A DNA stretch of 64,000 bases, taken from NCBI GenBank assembly GCA_965220535.1, contig OZ244833.1, positions 1,798,001 through 1,862,000 on the forward strand, read 5' to 3'. Each line of letters starts with the position of its first letter. Position 1 is the stretch's first letter. The notes below the pieces were generated by a model. The model worked only from the letters and a program-made list of their open reading frames with translations. It was not told the DNA's origin and ran no database searches. Source of the DNA: HK1 sp965220535 (GTDB lineage: Bacteria; Pseudomonadota; Gammaproteobacteria; HK1). Made by a program: the position numbers and the translations under genes. Below are positions 15,943-25,789 of the stretch, one piece after another.

Positions 15943-18900
15943 CTAGTTCCCCACCGCACCGGTGGCGCTGTTGTTGACCAACGCTCCGCCGCCACCCGTG
16001 CGCGTCAGCACCTGTGCCGTGAAGCCCGACTGCGAGCGTATCTCGCAGGCCAAGCCCAAGCCCTGCCATCTGTGACCCAAACGCTCTGCCAACTCCTCGG
16101 ATTGCAGGTGTCTGGTGCTCGCTCGGGCGATGTTCCCCAAGTTCGCCTCGTATCTCGACCCCTCGTCGGTGTAGCACACGAGCGATGTCTCTCGGCAGTT
16201 CTCGCCCGCGTTGCAACGGATGCGGATATTCGATTCGTCGAAGGCGTCCGGAGAGGGTATCGATTCGATATCCGCTCGGTGCAGCCCGCCTTCTTGCGCG
16301 CTTCGAATCAACGCGCCGTTGTTGACCAGCACTCGGTCTCCCGAGCGGGTCCATACCTGCGAGCCGATATTCGCTTGGCTTCTCAGCACGCAGCCGAGTC
16401 TTCCCTCCCACGACGAGCCCGCTCCTATCAAGCGTTGGATATGACCGGGAACCAGAGTCGTCGTCGCCCATGCCCGTATCGCGGGGAAATGGCCCTGCAA
16501 GACTCTTCCGGCTTGCGTGGAGCAATCGAGGAAGACCGCGCACGGGGTGTCTTGCTTGCACCTGACCCTGACGGTGGCGGCGTCTCGGGCGCTCATCGAG
16601 GGTATCGCCAAGGCTTGCGATTTCACTTCCCAATTCGGTACGCCCCGGGGCGCGTCGTCGTTGTCGATGATGGTCGTCGTTATCGACATCCGCTCGCTCG
16701 TCCCGCCCGTGGCTTCGATGACGACGGAGTCGTAGTCGTCGAAGGTGTCGGGGTCTTCCCCGGCGACGATTTGCACCGCCATCTCCGTCTCCCACGCCGA
16801 AGGGGAGAAGGTCAATGTGCTCGGTGAGAGGGAAACCAGAGCGTTGCGGCTCGACAAAGTGACGATAACGGCTTCCGGCGGCTCTTGGGACAGCCTGATG
16901 TGGAGCGTTTGCAGCCCGCCTTCGGGGACTTCGAGGTTGCCCGCAGGACGGCGGACGAGTTTGGCGTCGTTGTCCAGGATGACGAGCGCCCGCGAATGCA
17001 CCACCCGCCCCGGTATCGAAAAGACGACGGTGTCGCTGTCGTCCGACGAGCGGGCGTCTTCACCGGCGACGAGTTCGACCCGTCTCGGCACCTTCCAACT
17101 CTCGGGGGTGAAGGTCAAGGAAGTCGGGGAGAGGGAGAGGTCGGGATTGGTCGTCGACAGACCGACGGTCACGGATTCGCTCGGCTCGGAATCGAGTCGA
17201 AGGGAGATGAACGCTCGCCCGCCTTCGTCGATTTCGAATGCCCCGGAAGGGGAGATGACCAGACCCCCGGTGTAGGCGGAAGGCGGCGGGGTGTCGTCGT
17301 CGGCGACGCTGACGGGAAGGCGCGTGCCCTTGCCCGTGTAATCCCCGCCGTTGCCCACAAGAAGAATGTCGAAGGATTCGTCGTTCGCATCGCCGTCGTG
17401 GGCCACGAACACGCTGACGTCTCGATAGCGGTTCCAAGCGTTCGCACCGCCGCTTCGGGTGAAAGCGAGCGTGTCTTGGTTGCCCGCTCGGTTCGGGTCG
17501 GTGTCGACGGTGAGGGAGGCATCCGAGGGAACGAGGTCGAGGACGATATCCGCCGTCGGCCGTGTCGCCGGGCGCACCCGGAAACTGCCTTGCCCGCCTT
17601 CTTCGAGGTCCAATGCGGCGACGCTCAGGTCGAAGCCGGGGCGTTGGGCGTCGTCGACCCTGACCGCTATCGTCCAGTCGGGGGCGTTGATACCGCCGAC
17701 GGCGGACAGGGTGAGGGTGGCGGTCTCGTCGACGGCGTCGTCGTCGGTCGGCGCGGAAACGGTGACTCTCTGCGCGGCGGCGTAGTTGTCGACGGTGAAG
17801 ACGAGCGAGGTCGGCGACAGGGTGAAATTCGCATCGGTCTTGGACAGGCTGACCGTCACGGCGGCTCTCGGGGCGGCGCTGATGCTGACGCCGAAGGTCC
17901 GCATCTCGCCCTCGGGGATGTTCAGCGTCCCCGGGGCGACGATGGTGCCGTCGTCGTCGGCGACGACGACGGGGATTTCGACCTCCGAGTCGATGCCGGC
18001 GGTGGCTTCGATGGTGAGGGTGGCGTTCTCGTCGAGGCTGTCGTCGTCTTGGCGCCCGTTGACGGTGACCGTCTTCGCCGCAGCGTCGCCGGCGAGGAAG
18101 GTCAAGCTCGCCGGGGAAACGGTGGCTTTGGCGGTATCGCTGCTTGTCACGTTGACCGAGACGGCCTTCGACGACGCCGGCTCTATCTTGACGGTGAAGG
18201 TGGCGGTACCTCCCTCGTCGACATTCAGAGTTCTCGGGCTCACGACGAGAGCCGAGGGCGGCTCTTTGTCGTCGACGGTGACGTCCACGTCGACGGGGTC
18301 GGCGACGATGCCGCCGGTGGCGGTGAGGTCGATGTCGACCGATTCGTCGTCGTTGTCGGCGTCGGCGACCCCGGTGACGGTGACTTCTTGCGTGTTGGAG
18401 TAATTGTCGGTGGTGAAGGTCAGCGAGGCGGGAGAGACCGTGGCGGCGCCGGTATCGTCGCTCGTTATCGCCACGGTGACGTCTTCGCTGGGCTCGGTGT
18501 CGAGCTTGACGGTGAAGGTGCCGGTTCCGTCCTCGTCGACGGTCAGCCTCTCGGCGCTCAGTTCGATATTGCCTTCGGGGGTTTCGCTGACGGTGACCGT
18601 TTTGGTCACATCGTCGGCGTCGATGCCGCCGGTGGCGCTCACGGTGAGGACGACCGACTCGTCGTCATCGTCGTTGTCCTCGACCGCGGTGACGGTGAAA
18701 CTTTGCGGGGTGCTGTAGTTCGCGGTGGTGAAGGTCCGCGAGGCGGGGGAAACCGTCACAGCACCGGTATCGGCGCTTGAAGCCGTCACGGTGACATCGG
18801 CGACGGGCGCGGCGTCGAGCTTGACGGTGAAAGTGCCGGTGCTGCCTTCGTTGATGGCCAGCGTATTGGTATTGTTCAGTTCGATATTGCCCGAGGGGGT

Positions 18901-19435
18901 TGTGTCGGTCACCGTAATCCGTTTGTCAAACTCTATGTTGCTGGCCCTAATCTTAAGGTCATGGGTTTCAGTGGTTCCATCGGTATCTCGCTCTGCAGTA
19001 ATCGTAAATTTTTGCGCCGTATTGAAAGTAGCCGAGGTGAATCGCAAAGTGACTTTATTATTATCTCCTGTGTTGAAGTCGGTATCTGACGAAACCGTGA
19101 TCTCGCTGCTGCTACTAGTCTTAGGCTCTATCTCTACGCTAATCTCGAGCCCCGATCCTGTCCCTACTACTGTAACTTCTGTGCTTTCGCCTTCGTTTAG
19201 CGTGATATTCCCGGGGGGAGTTATTTGGAAGCCTTGGGCATAAACCTTCGGTGAGCCAAAGCCAAGGGAACCGAAAATCAATAACGAACAAAGAGCGAGC
19301 CAAGCGAGCGGTTCAGCAGCAAAGAGCTTTCTGGGGGGGGGGGGGGGTAGTCAATTCAGGCGCCGCCGGCACTTGGGGTACCGATTCCGGCTGGAGCCTC
19401 GAAACAAGGTGATCGTGGATTGGAGTGTTCATCAT
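15943..19435 (-). CDS. Giant secreted Calx-beta-repeat protein, frame interrupted at a poly-C tract
   Basis: The body frame is open from the C tract at 19333 to the stop at 15943. It encodes RKLFAAEPLAW, a signal peptide (LALCSLLIFGSLGFGSPKVYA, cut before QGFQ), about seven Calx-beta-like repeats of roughly 100 residues (motifs LNINEGST-like, TVSPASLTFT, DDxxVDE) and a C-terminal pair of four-cysteine modules (RVRCKQDTPCAVFLDC; IRIRCNAGENCRETSLVC) ending LVNNSATGAVGN. No ATG or GTG occurs between tract and signal peptide; the best post-tract candidate is a TTG at 19281 inside the signal peptide. A leader with AAGGAT before ATGATG at 19435 reads MMNTPIHDH to PELTTP and enters the tract one base out of frame. 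Calx-beta repeats in secreted bacterial proteins usually serve calcium binding or adhesion; that role is inference. Confidence 0.8.
19333..19347 (-). repeat. Homopolymer tract, 15 C on the coding strand
   Basis: A pure 15-base run between leader codons and the signal-peptide frame. A length of 14 or 17 joins them; at 15 the leader ends at a TGA shortly after the tract. Confidence 0.9.
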
Positions 19436-20142
19436 CGTTGGCTATCCTTATCAATGGTGCTCGAAAGGGGGCTCCGACGGGGAATCGTTATGAGCGCTTT
19501 CGGGATCGAGATCGTCTTTTCGAAAGCGGCTCGTCTATCAGTCTCGGCCGGCAAATCCCTTCGACGGCAGGGCGAATCCCTGACTCGATGGCGAGTCGTT
19601 CGTCGACGGGGGAAATTCAACGCCTCTTACGAGGGAAAAGCAAGCGAAAAAAGCGCATGATCGTCATCAGGTTGTAAAGGAAGCGCATGGCGGATCTCCT
19701 GATTGTCGGACTGGCAAGGCGAGGTGCCGCACCGGCTGCACCTAGATGCTTTCATTATAGTATGAGGGAATCCCGGCGACAATGGTATCTTCGCCCTTTT
19801 CTTTCGTGAACACTGCTTTCGCGAATATTGCGCCCTTTGCCGACTCCCGAGACCGAAATCTCGATGCGATGCCTTGATTTCGGTCGTATCCGGTCTTGGT
19901 ATTCGAGGGATTTCGTCTTTTGTCGTCCTTCTACCCGCCTCGAAGCGGGCGGGATCGGCTTGTTTTTGCGCTCCTTATGATCGTCGCGGAGCCGATGCTT
20001 TCGTCTTTGCGGCCTCGGACAGGGGGCGCGTACCGTCGGAGAGATCGAAGAGGTCGGGGGTCGCTCGTTGTCGGATGAATCGACGAAAGGGGCCGAGAGC
20101 GAGCCTTCCCGAGAACCGAAGCCCCCTCGAGGAATGAACCCT
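19436..20142. other. Spacer upstream of the Calx-beta gene
   Basis: About 700 bp without a supported gene. The promoter of the minus-strand Calx-beta gene should lie near 19440-19550. Short plus-strand frames here overlap the leader in antisense and have no ribosome-binding site. Confidence 0.35.
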
Positions 20143-20595
20143 CTAATAGATGATCGATTGGGTCGCTATCAGGACGGCGGCGGAAGAATACGAGCCGACC
20201 CCGACGATCAGGTCGTTCCAGTCGAATATCTTGTTCTCTTTGTCCCGATTCAGGCGATACATGATCCCCATCGCGGTCGCACAAAATCCGATGGGGACGA
20301 TCAGGTCGGTTCGTTCGATTTCGAAGTGGCCGTTTATGCGAAGCGCGATGTAGAGAAAGAGCATGATGCGGAAGAAGGCATCCCACGGCAACTCCCGAGG
20401 GGAAGAAAATGCCTTGTTCAATCCGAGTTTGATCAGCGTCGATATTCCGAAGAAAAACAGGAGCAGGAAAACTTCGCCCCACAGGTAATAAACAACGACC
20501 TGGGCAGTCGGAGTGTCGTCAGGAAGGGATACGGTATTGTTGATCGTTCCCAGTAAGAGAAACAGGATCACTCCTATCGTTATCGCCGGAGACAT
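20143..20595 (-). CDS. Small multi-pass membrane protein of unknown function
   Basis: A 150-aa protein with an excellent Shine-Dalgarno sequence (AAGGAGGAATCGACG then ATG at 20595). Hydrophobic segments lie near residues 5-20 (ITIGVILFLLLGTI), 40-60 (LWGEVFLLLFFFGISTLI), 75-88 and 97-112, and a final one near 130-145. It looks like an integral inner-membrane protein with four or five helices. A longer open frame upstream of 20595 is rejected because the ribosome-binding site sits at 20595. No family recognised. Confidence 0.65.
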   Translation of the reverse strand: MSPAITIGVILFLLLGTINNTVSLPDDTPTAQVVVYYLWGEVFLLLFFFGISTLIKLGLNKAFSSPRELPWDAFFRIMLFLYIALRINGHFEIERTDLIVPIGFCATAMGIMYRLNRDKENKIFDWNDLIVGVGSYSSAAVLIATQSIIY

Positions 20596-21058
20596 CGTCG
20601 ATTCCTCCTTTTCGGCTTCAGTCGATTCCGAAGGTCCGCTTTTTCGAAAGAGTGTACCGGAAGTACCCTCCCTCTCTCGGGGTGTATGCGAAGCGCTGTC
20701 CCACGCCGGCGACGGGGATAGCGGGGACTCGCTTGCGCGAAGGGCTTTCGATGTCGATGCCCTCCCGGCGCAGCGCGGCTGTCGGGGAATCGACGGGAGA
20801 AAGGCGATAGCCGACGCCTTGCTTGGCGGCAAAAAGGCGAGGGTCGGGCGATGGGCGCTGCGATCATCGAGATAGCGATCTTCCCAAGCGGGAGTCGCTC
20901 GGAAAAAGACAGCTCGAAGATCCTTTGCCGCGTTGTCGCCCGAGGGGTTATGGAGCCCTCGCCCTTCGACATTGAAACAAGGTGAGATCGCGCTCGATTC
21001 CTATCGGCGGCCGCCACCCTATCAGCGGCACCGCCAAAGGCAATGGAATTCGCCTCCC
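20596..21058. other. Gap where rsmG is often found, no gene seen
   Basis: A gap of about 460 bp downstream of mnmG on the minus strand. In many Gammaproteobacteria rsmG and parA follow mnmG; here neither is recognisable on either strand. Confidence 0.4.
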
Positions 21059-22969
21059 TTAGGCTTCCTCCCTCGCCGATTCGAGGATGCGGCCCGCCCA
21101 CTCCCGTTTTTTGAGATGAACGAGCAACAAGGAGATCGCCGCCGGAGTGACTCCGGATATCCGCGACGCCTGCCCCACCGATGCCGGACGATGGCGCTCC
21201 AGTTTTTCGCGCACCTCGGCGGAGAGTCCGCGCACCGAGCGGTAGTCCAGATCGTCGGGAAGGACGCGATCCTGATGGGCCCGGCTGCGTTCGACTTCCT
21301 CTCGCTGCCGCTCGATATATCCGTCGTAGCGCGCTTGGATTTCCAGTTGTGCCACGACGGACTCGTCCTCGACTCCGGGACCGATCCCCGCCACCGTCGC
21401 CAGCGAGCGATAGGTGATTTGCGGCCTTTTCAGCAGATCGAATACCGAGCAGTCGCGGGTGAGCGGGGCTTCCAAGACCCTTTCCAAAGCCTCGGCGCAA
21501 GCGGAAGCGGGACCGACCCGCAACCCCCGCAGGCGCTCGCGCTCGCTCGTTAGACTTAGCCTTTTCGCTTCGAACCCCCGCCACCTTCGATCGTCGACAA
21601 GACCGAGTTCACGCCCGGCAGGGGTGAGGCGCAAATCCGCATTGTCCTCTCGCAGGAGCAGCCGATACTCGGCCCGACTCGTGAACATGCGATAGGGTTC
21701 GCGGGTTCCGCGGGTGATCAGATCGTCCACCAAAACGCCGATATAGGCCTCGTCCCGACGCGGGTACCAGTGATCGAGTTCGCGGGCGCGCCGGGCCGCG
21801 TTCACCCCCGCCACCAAGCCTTGCGCCGCGGCCTCTTCGTAGCCGGTGGTGCCGTTGATTTGTCCGGCGAAAAACAGATTCGATACCCGCTTCGTTTCCA
21901 GCCACGGGCGCAAACCGCGGGGGTCGAAATAGTCGTATTCGATGGCGTAGCCCGGTCGAGTGATATGAGCGCGCTCGAAGCCGGGGATCGTGCGCACGAA
22001 TTCGATCTGTACATCGAAAGGCAGGCTGGTGGAAATGCCGTTGGGGTAGACCTCGGCGACATCGAGCCCTTCCGGCTCGATGAAGATTTGATGGGAGCTG
22101 CGCTCGGCAAAACGCATCACCTTGTCTTCGATCGAAGGGCAATATCTCGGCCCGGTGCCGTCGATCGCTCCGGTATAGATCGGGGAGCGATCCAAGGCTT
22201 CGCGGATCAGGGCGTGGGTGCGCTCGCAAGTGTGGGTGATATGGCAGGACAGTTGCGCCGGGTGCCAAGAACGATCGCCCATAAAAGAGAATATCGGGCG
22301 CGGCTCGTCTCCCGGCTGCGTATCGAGGCCGGAAAAATCGACGCTTCGCCGGTCGATACGCGGCGGTGTTCCGGTTTTCAAACGCCCGACCTCGAAACCG
22401 CGTTCGCGCAGATTCTTTGCCAATGCATTGGAAGGGGGGTCGCCCGCCCGCCCGCCGGCGTGGTTTTCCAAGCCGACATGGATCCTTCCGCCGAGAAAGG
22501 TGCCGACGGTCATCACCACGCACTGCGCCCGGATCTTTACTCCGATGCCGGTTTCCACGGCGCAAACCCGATCGTTTTCGATCTCCAGATCGACCACCGA
22601 TTGCTGGAGGATCGAGAGATTTTCGGTTCTTTCGAGCAAGGAGCGGATATGGCGACGATAGAGCGCACGGTCGATCTGAGCGCGGGTGGCGCGCACCGCC
22701 GGACCCTTGCGGGCGTTGAGGGTGCGAAAGTGAATGCCGCAACGGTCGGCGGCGACCGCCATCGCCCCTCCGAGGGCGTCGATTTCGCGTACAAGATGCC
22801 CCTTGCCGATCCCGCCGATGGCGGGGTTGCAGCTCATCTGCCCCAAGGTCTCGATATTTTGCGTCAACAGCAGGGTATTCGCACCGGCGCGAGCCGATGC
22901 AAGGGCCGCCTCGGTACCGGCATGGCCGCCGCCGACGACGATGACGTCGAATCTCCGGTCGTAGTGCAT
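21059..22969 (-). CDS. mnmG: tRNA uridine-34 carboxymethylaminomethyl modification enzyme MnmG (GidA)
   Basis: The FAD-containing partner of MnmE that builds the cmnm5 group at wobble U34. The 636-aa protein shows the dinucleotide-binding GGGHAGTEAALASARAGA near the N-terminus, the family signature SCNPAIGGIGKGHLVREIDA, the ARKGPAVRATRAQIDR segment and a helical C-terminal domain (HRPASVGQASRISGVTPAA). Length is normal. The start at 22969 gives the usual MxYxxxFDVIVVGGGHAG N-terminus. mnmE is not adjacent. Confidence 0.97.
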   Translation of the reverse strand: MHYDRRFDVIVVGGGHAGTEAALASARAGANTLLLTQNIETLGQMSCNPAIGGIGKGHLVREIDALGGAMAVAADRCGIHFRTLNARKGPAVRATRAQIDRALYRRHIRSLLERTENLSILQQSVVDLEIENDRVCAVETGIGVKIRAQCVVMTVGTFLGGRIHVGLENHAGGRAGDPPSNALAKNLRERGFEVGRLKTGTPPRIDRRSVDFSGLDTQPGDEPRPIFSFMGDRSWHPAQLSCHITHTCERTHALIREALDRSPIYTGAIDGTGPRYCPSIEDKVMRFAERSSHQIFIEPEGLDVAEVYPNGISTSLPFDVQIEFVRTIPGFERAHITRPGYAIEYDYFDPRGLRPWLETKRVSNLFFAGQINGTTGYEEAAAQGLVAGVNAARRARELDHWYPRRDEAYIGVLVDDLITRGTREPYRMFTSRAEYRLLLREDNADLRLTPAGRELGLVDDRRWRGFEAKRLSLTSERERLRGLRVGPASACAEALERVLEAPLTRDCSVFDLLKRPQITYRSLATVAGIGPGVEDESVVAQLEIQARYDGYIERQREEVERSRAHQDRVLPDDLDYRSVRGLSAEVREKLERHRPASVGQASRISGVTPAAISLLLVHLKKREWAGRILESAREEA

Positions 22970-23487
22970 GGTTCAGGTCTTTATATTCTTCGCTTGTAGA
23001 GGGTTTTTTTGGAAAGGCCGAGCCTCGCAAAGCGCTTCGCGCAGGAAAAAAGCGATGCTCGTCCTGATAGTCGTCCTATTTTACAAAAAATCGTCGGGCC
23101 TCGATCCGACGAGGGTTGCGGGGCGTTCGGCGCCTATCTTTTTCGGTAGGTTTTTCGGTGCGAGGACGCTTTTCGCTATCGCTCCCCCCTTTTCGTATCG
23201 TGCGGGGATATCCCGTTCGCAAAAAAACGGCAAAAGACGGGTCGCAAAGGAAATATCGTTCGATCTTGTCGATGCTCTCGGGATGGTCACGATCATTCAA
23301 AGGAGCGAGACAGAAAGATTTCCTATGCCGTCCCTTCATCGGGGTTCGATTTTTATCCTTGCAACACCCTCTCGCATCGACGGGATTTCGAACGATCTTG
23401 TCGATGGGTTGAATTTTCACTGCCGGGATCCCATCTATATAGCGCCGATCGGCATGGTGTCGATCGATCTCCAAGGAGCGAAATAAC
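22970..23487. other. Spacer between mnmG and a small hydrophobic-protein gene
   Basis: About 518 bp containing promoters for genes diverging in both directions. Overlapping open frames on both strands have no ribosome-binding site or recognisable similarity. No RNA gene was recognised. Confidence 0.35.
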
Positions 23488-23694
23488 ATGAACGAAGGAA
23501 ACGAGGAAAAAGGGAACGATACGGTCACCGGAGCGGCGATGACCGGAGGTGGGGCTTTGGCCGGTGCGGCCTTTGCGAAAACCATGGGCGGTATGGGTTT
23601 GGCTCTTGGCGGAACCGCGGTGGCGCTCCCGCCGGTCGCCGTGGGAGCGGCTATCGGTTTGGCGGCTTTCGGGCTTTATAAACTCTTTGATTGA
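23488..23694 (+). CDS. Small glycine/alanine-rich hydrophobic protein
   Basis: A 68-aa protein with a strong Shine-Dalgarno sequence (CCAAGGAGCGAAATAAC then ATG). Residues 1-13 are charged. The rest is a glycine-zipper-like hydrophobic stretch (GGGALAGAAFAKTMGGMGLA; VAVGAAIGLAAFGLYKLFD). It could be a small membrane protein or a bacteriocin-like peptide; there is no double-glycine leader and no immunity or export gene beside it, so no function is assigned. Confidence 0.6.
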   Translation: MNEGNEEKGNDTVTGAAMTGGGALAGAAFAKTMGGMGLALGGTAVALPPVAVGAAIGLAAFGLYKLFD

Positions 23695-24070
23695 CCCTCT
23701 TGGATTGACCGTCTTGGATATTCCCGTCTCCTCGCCCCGGATGGATCGTCGTCGGTCTATCCGGGGCGAGGCTTGATAGAAAAATGATCCTTGGTTTATA
23801 GTCGGTGGTCATCGATGATCATCGACGATCGAACGATAATGCCGATATTTTTTATTCGTCAACATCATCGATAATATCGATTACTTCGACGCCGAATATG
23901 TATTCTGTCGCTCATCGACGCGGCGATCAAAAACCGGATATCGAAAGACGGAGGACGGGAAAAATATCGATTCATCCCGAAAATAATGATCGATCGACGA
24001 TAATTTCTTTACAACAGCGTGAACATCTGTTATTATCTGTTTATCGACAGCAGATCCAAGGAGGATCGAT

Positions 24071-24229
24071 ATGAGAAAGTTTTTCGAAAACTTGGCAATT
24101 CAGGTTATTTCCTTTGCCGCAACCATCTGGACTTACCTCTTCATCTTCATCATTTTTGCAGTGCCTGTTGTCGGCCTCGCAATCATTTTATACATCGTCT
24201 TCAGTATCTTTTCAATCGGGACGATATGA
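24071..24229 (+). CDS. Very small single-pass membrane protein (52 aa)
   Basis: The ATG at 24071 follows a perfect ribosome-binding site (CCAAGGAGGATCGAT). The product starts MRKFFENLAIQVISFAAT and is almost entirely hydrophobic to its end (IFAVPVVGLAIILYIVF), as expected for one or two membrane helices. The base composition is more AT-rich than the neighbouring housekeeping genes. The function is unknown. Confidence 0.6.
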   Translation: MRKFFENLAIQVISFAATIWTYLFIFIIFAVPVVGLAIILYIVFSIFSIGTI

Positions 24230-24438
24230 GACAGTTCAATCTGCTGGACAAAGCCCCAATCCGGACATGGATGATCGGCGTCAGAATTGTCTTTGCAAGT
24301 TGTGAAATGATAGTTTTATTCTTCGGTGTATCAGGATCGACTCTTCGTTTTTTCGAACCCGAACGAAGCGGGCTATCGTCTTCGGGCTATCGTCTTGTCG
24401 CTTTCCGCCCATCGCCTCTTCTACCGAATGTCCGATGA
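24226..24438 (+). CDS. Possible small membrane protein coupled to the preceding gene
   Basis: A 70-aa frame whose ATG overlaps the stop of the 52-aa gene as ATGA, suggesting translational coupling. It has one hydrophobic stretch (MIGVRIVFASCEMIVLFFGV) followed by a polar tail. No independent ribosome-binding site and no family recognised, so it may be a chance frame. Confidence 0.3.
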   Translation: MRQFNLLDKAPIRTWMIGVRIVFASCEMIVLFFGVSGSTLRFFEPERSGLSSSGYRLVAFRPSPLLPNVR

Positions 24439-24754
24439 CAAAAGCGTTTTGGACAAGCGATCGAGTCGGCCGCGCTCGATAACGCTCTTGGCAGGATATC
24501 GACCCGCGAGCGGCTCTCCGAGTGATGATATCCATCCTCCGATGAGGGCTTGGGCTTAGGGTTTCGATGGCTCTCGATGGCTCTCGATGACTTTCGATGA
24601 CTTTCGGCGAGTATCCCGAGGGCGACGAGGGGGTCCATCGAGGCCGGTAGTGCGTCGTCATGACGATATGATAGAATCGCAAGGGCGAAGCGAAGCCCGG
24701 ATTAGGCGTGATCGCCCGATATCGAATACCCCGAACCACTGCAAGAGCGCATCG
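24439..24754. other. Spacer upstream of glyQ with short repeats
   Basis: About 316 bp. It includes direct repeats at 24564-24604, GATGGCTCTC twice then GATGACTTTC twice. No T-box-like element or gene seen. Confidence 0.35.
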
Positions 24755-25789
24755 ATGGCATCCACCGAAAAAGCGAGAGGCCTTGATACTTTTCAGGGTC
24801 TGATCTTGAGCCTACAAGACTATTGGGCGGAACAAGGTTGCATTTTGCTGCAACCCTTCGATATGCAAGTGGGGGCCGGCACCTTTCATCCCGCGACCTT
24901 TCTGCGCGCCCTCGGCCCCGATCCTTGGCGGGCGGCTTATGTGCAACCCTCGCGCCGCCCTGCCGACGGGCGCTTCGGCGACAATCCGAATCGCCTGCAG
25001 CATTATTATCAATTCCAAGTGGTGTTGAAACCGGCGCCGGATAATGTGCAGGAGTTATATACCGGCTCTCTCGTCGCGATCGGGATCGACCCGCTGGTGC
25101 ACGATATCCGCTTCGTCGAAGACAACTGGGAATCGCCGTCTTTGGCGGCTTGGGGGCTCGGCTGGGAGGTCTGGCTCAACGGGATGGAAATCACCCAATT
25201 CACCTATTTCCAACAAATGGGCGGGGTTCGGTGTCAGCCGGTGATGGCGGAGATCGCTTATGGTTTGGAACGTCTTGCGATGTATTTGCAAGGGGTCGAC
25301 AATGTCTTCGATCTCGTATGGACCAAAGCCCAAGGCGACAAGCCGGTGAGTTATCGAGATGTCTTTCATGCGAGCGAGTATCAGCTTTCTTGTTATAACT
25401 TCGATCTTGCGGATATAGACGATCTACGCAAAAGATTCGCATCTTACGAGCGCGAATGCGAAATGCTGTCCGCCGTCTCCGTCCCTTTATCCGAAGAATC
25501 GCACCTGACAGCCGAAAAGAACGAGGAGCCCGTCGATACGACCAGGCTCTACCCCTATCCCGCCTACGAACAACTGCTGTTGGCATCGCATACATTCAAT
25601 CTTTTGGATGCCCGCGGGGCGATTTCGGTGACCGAACGCCAAAGCCATATCCTCAGGTTGCGCACCTTAGCCGAGCGGGTTGCGAAGTGCTACTGCCTTT
25701 CGCACTCGCAAGACGAGCGCGAAGGGAGCGGGGCGACGGATCGCCCGGAAATAGATAGCCCGAAAAACGCGCGGAACGACGATCGATGA
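24755..25789 (+). CDS. glyQ: Glycyl-tRNA synthetase alpha subunit
   Basis: Catalytic subunit of the alpha2-beta2 glycyl-tRNA synthetase. The 344-aa protein has the class II core: LQDYWAEQGCILLQPFDMQV, GAGTFHPATFLRALGP, DDIRFVEDNWESPSLAAWGLGWEVW-like strands and EIAYGLERLAMYLQGV. It is about 40 residues longer than the E. coli enzyme because of a charged C-terminal tail. The start at 24755 matches the family N-terminus; the upstream open frame lacks similarity. glyS overlaps by ATGA. Confidence 0.97.
   Translation: MASTEKARGLDTFQGLILSLQDYWAEQGCILLQPFDMQVGAGTFHPATFLRALGPDPWRAAYVQPSRRPADGRFGDNPNRLQHYYQFQVVLKPAPDNVQELYTGSLVAIGIDPLVHDIRFVEDNWESPSLAAWGLGWEVWLNGMEITQFTYFQQMGGVRCQPVMAEIAYGLERLAMYLQGVDNVFDLVWTKAQGDKPVSYRDVFHASEYQLSCYNFDLADIDDLRKRFASYERECEMLSAVSVPLSEESHLTAEKNEEPVDTTRLYPYPAYEQLLLASHTFNLLDARGAISVTERQSHILRLRTLAERVAKCYCLSHSQDEREGSGATDRPEIDSPKNARNDDR

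Noticed and set aside
19725..19765. A stretch whose complement contains TGAAAGCATCTA, as in 23S rRNA
   Set aside because: Only 12 bases match; the flanking sequence does not follow 23S rRNA.
20596..21058. Expected rsmG gene downstream of mnmG
   Set aside because: No RsmG motif on either strand; the gap is too short for the gene.
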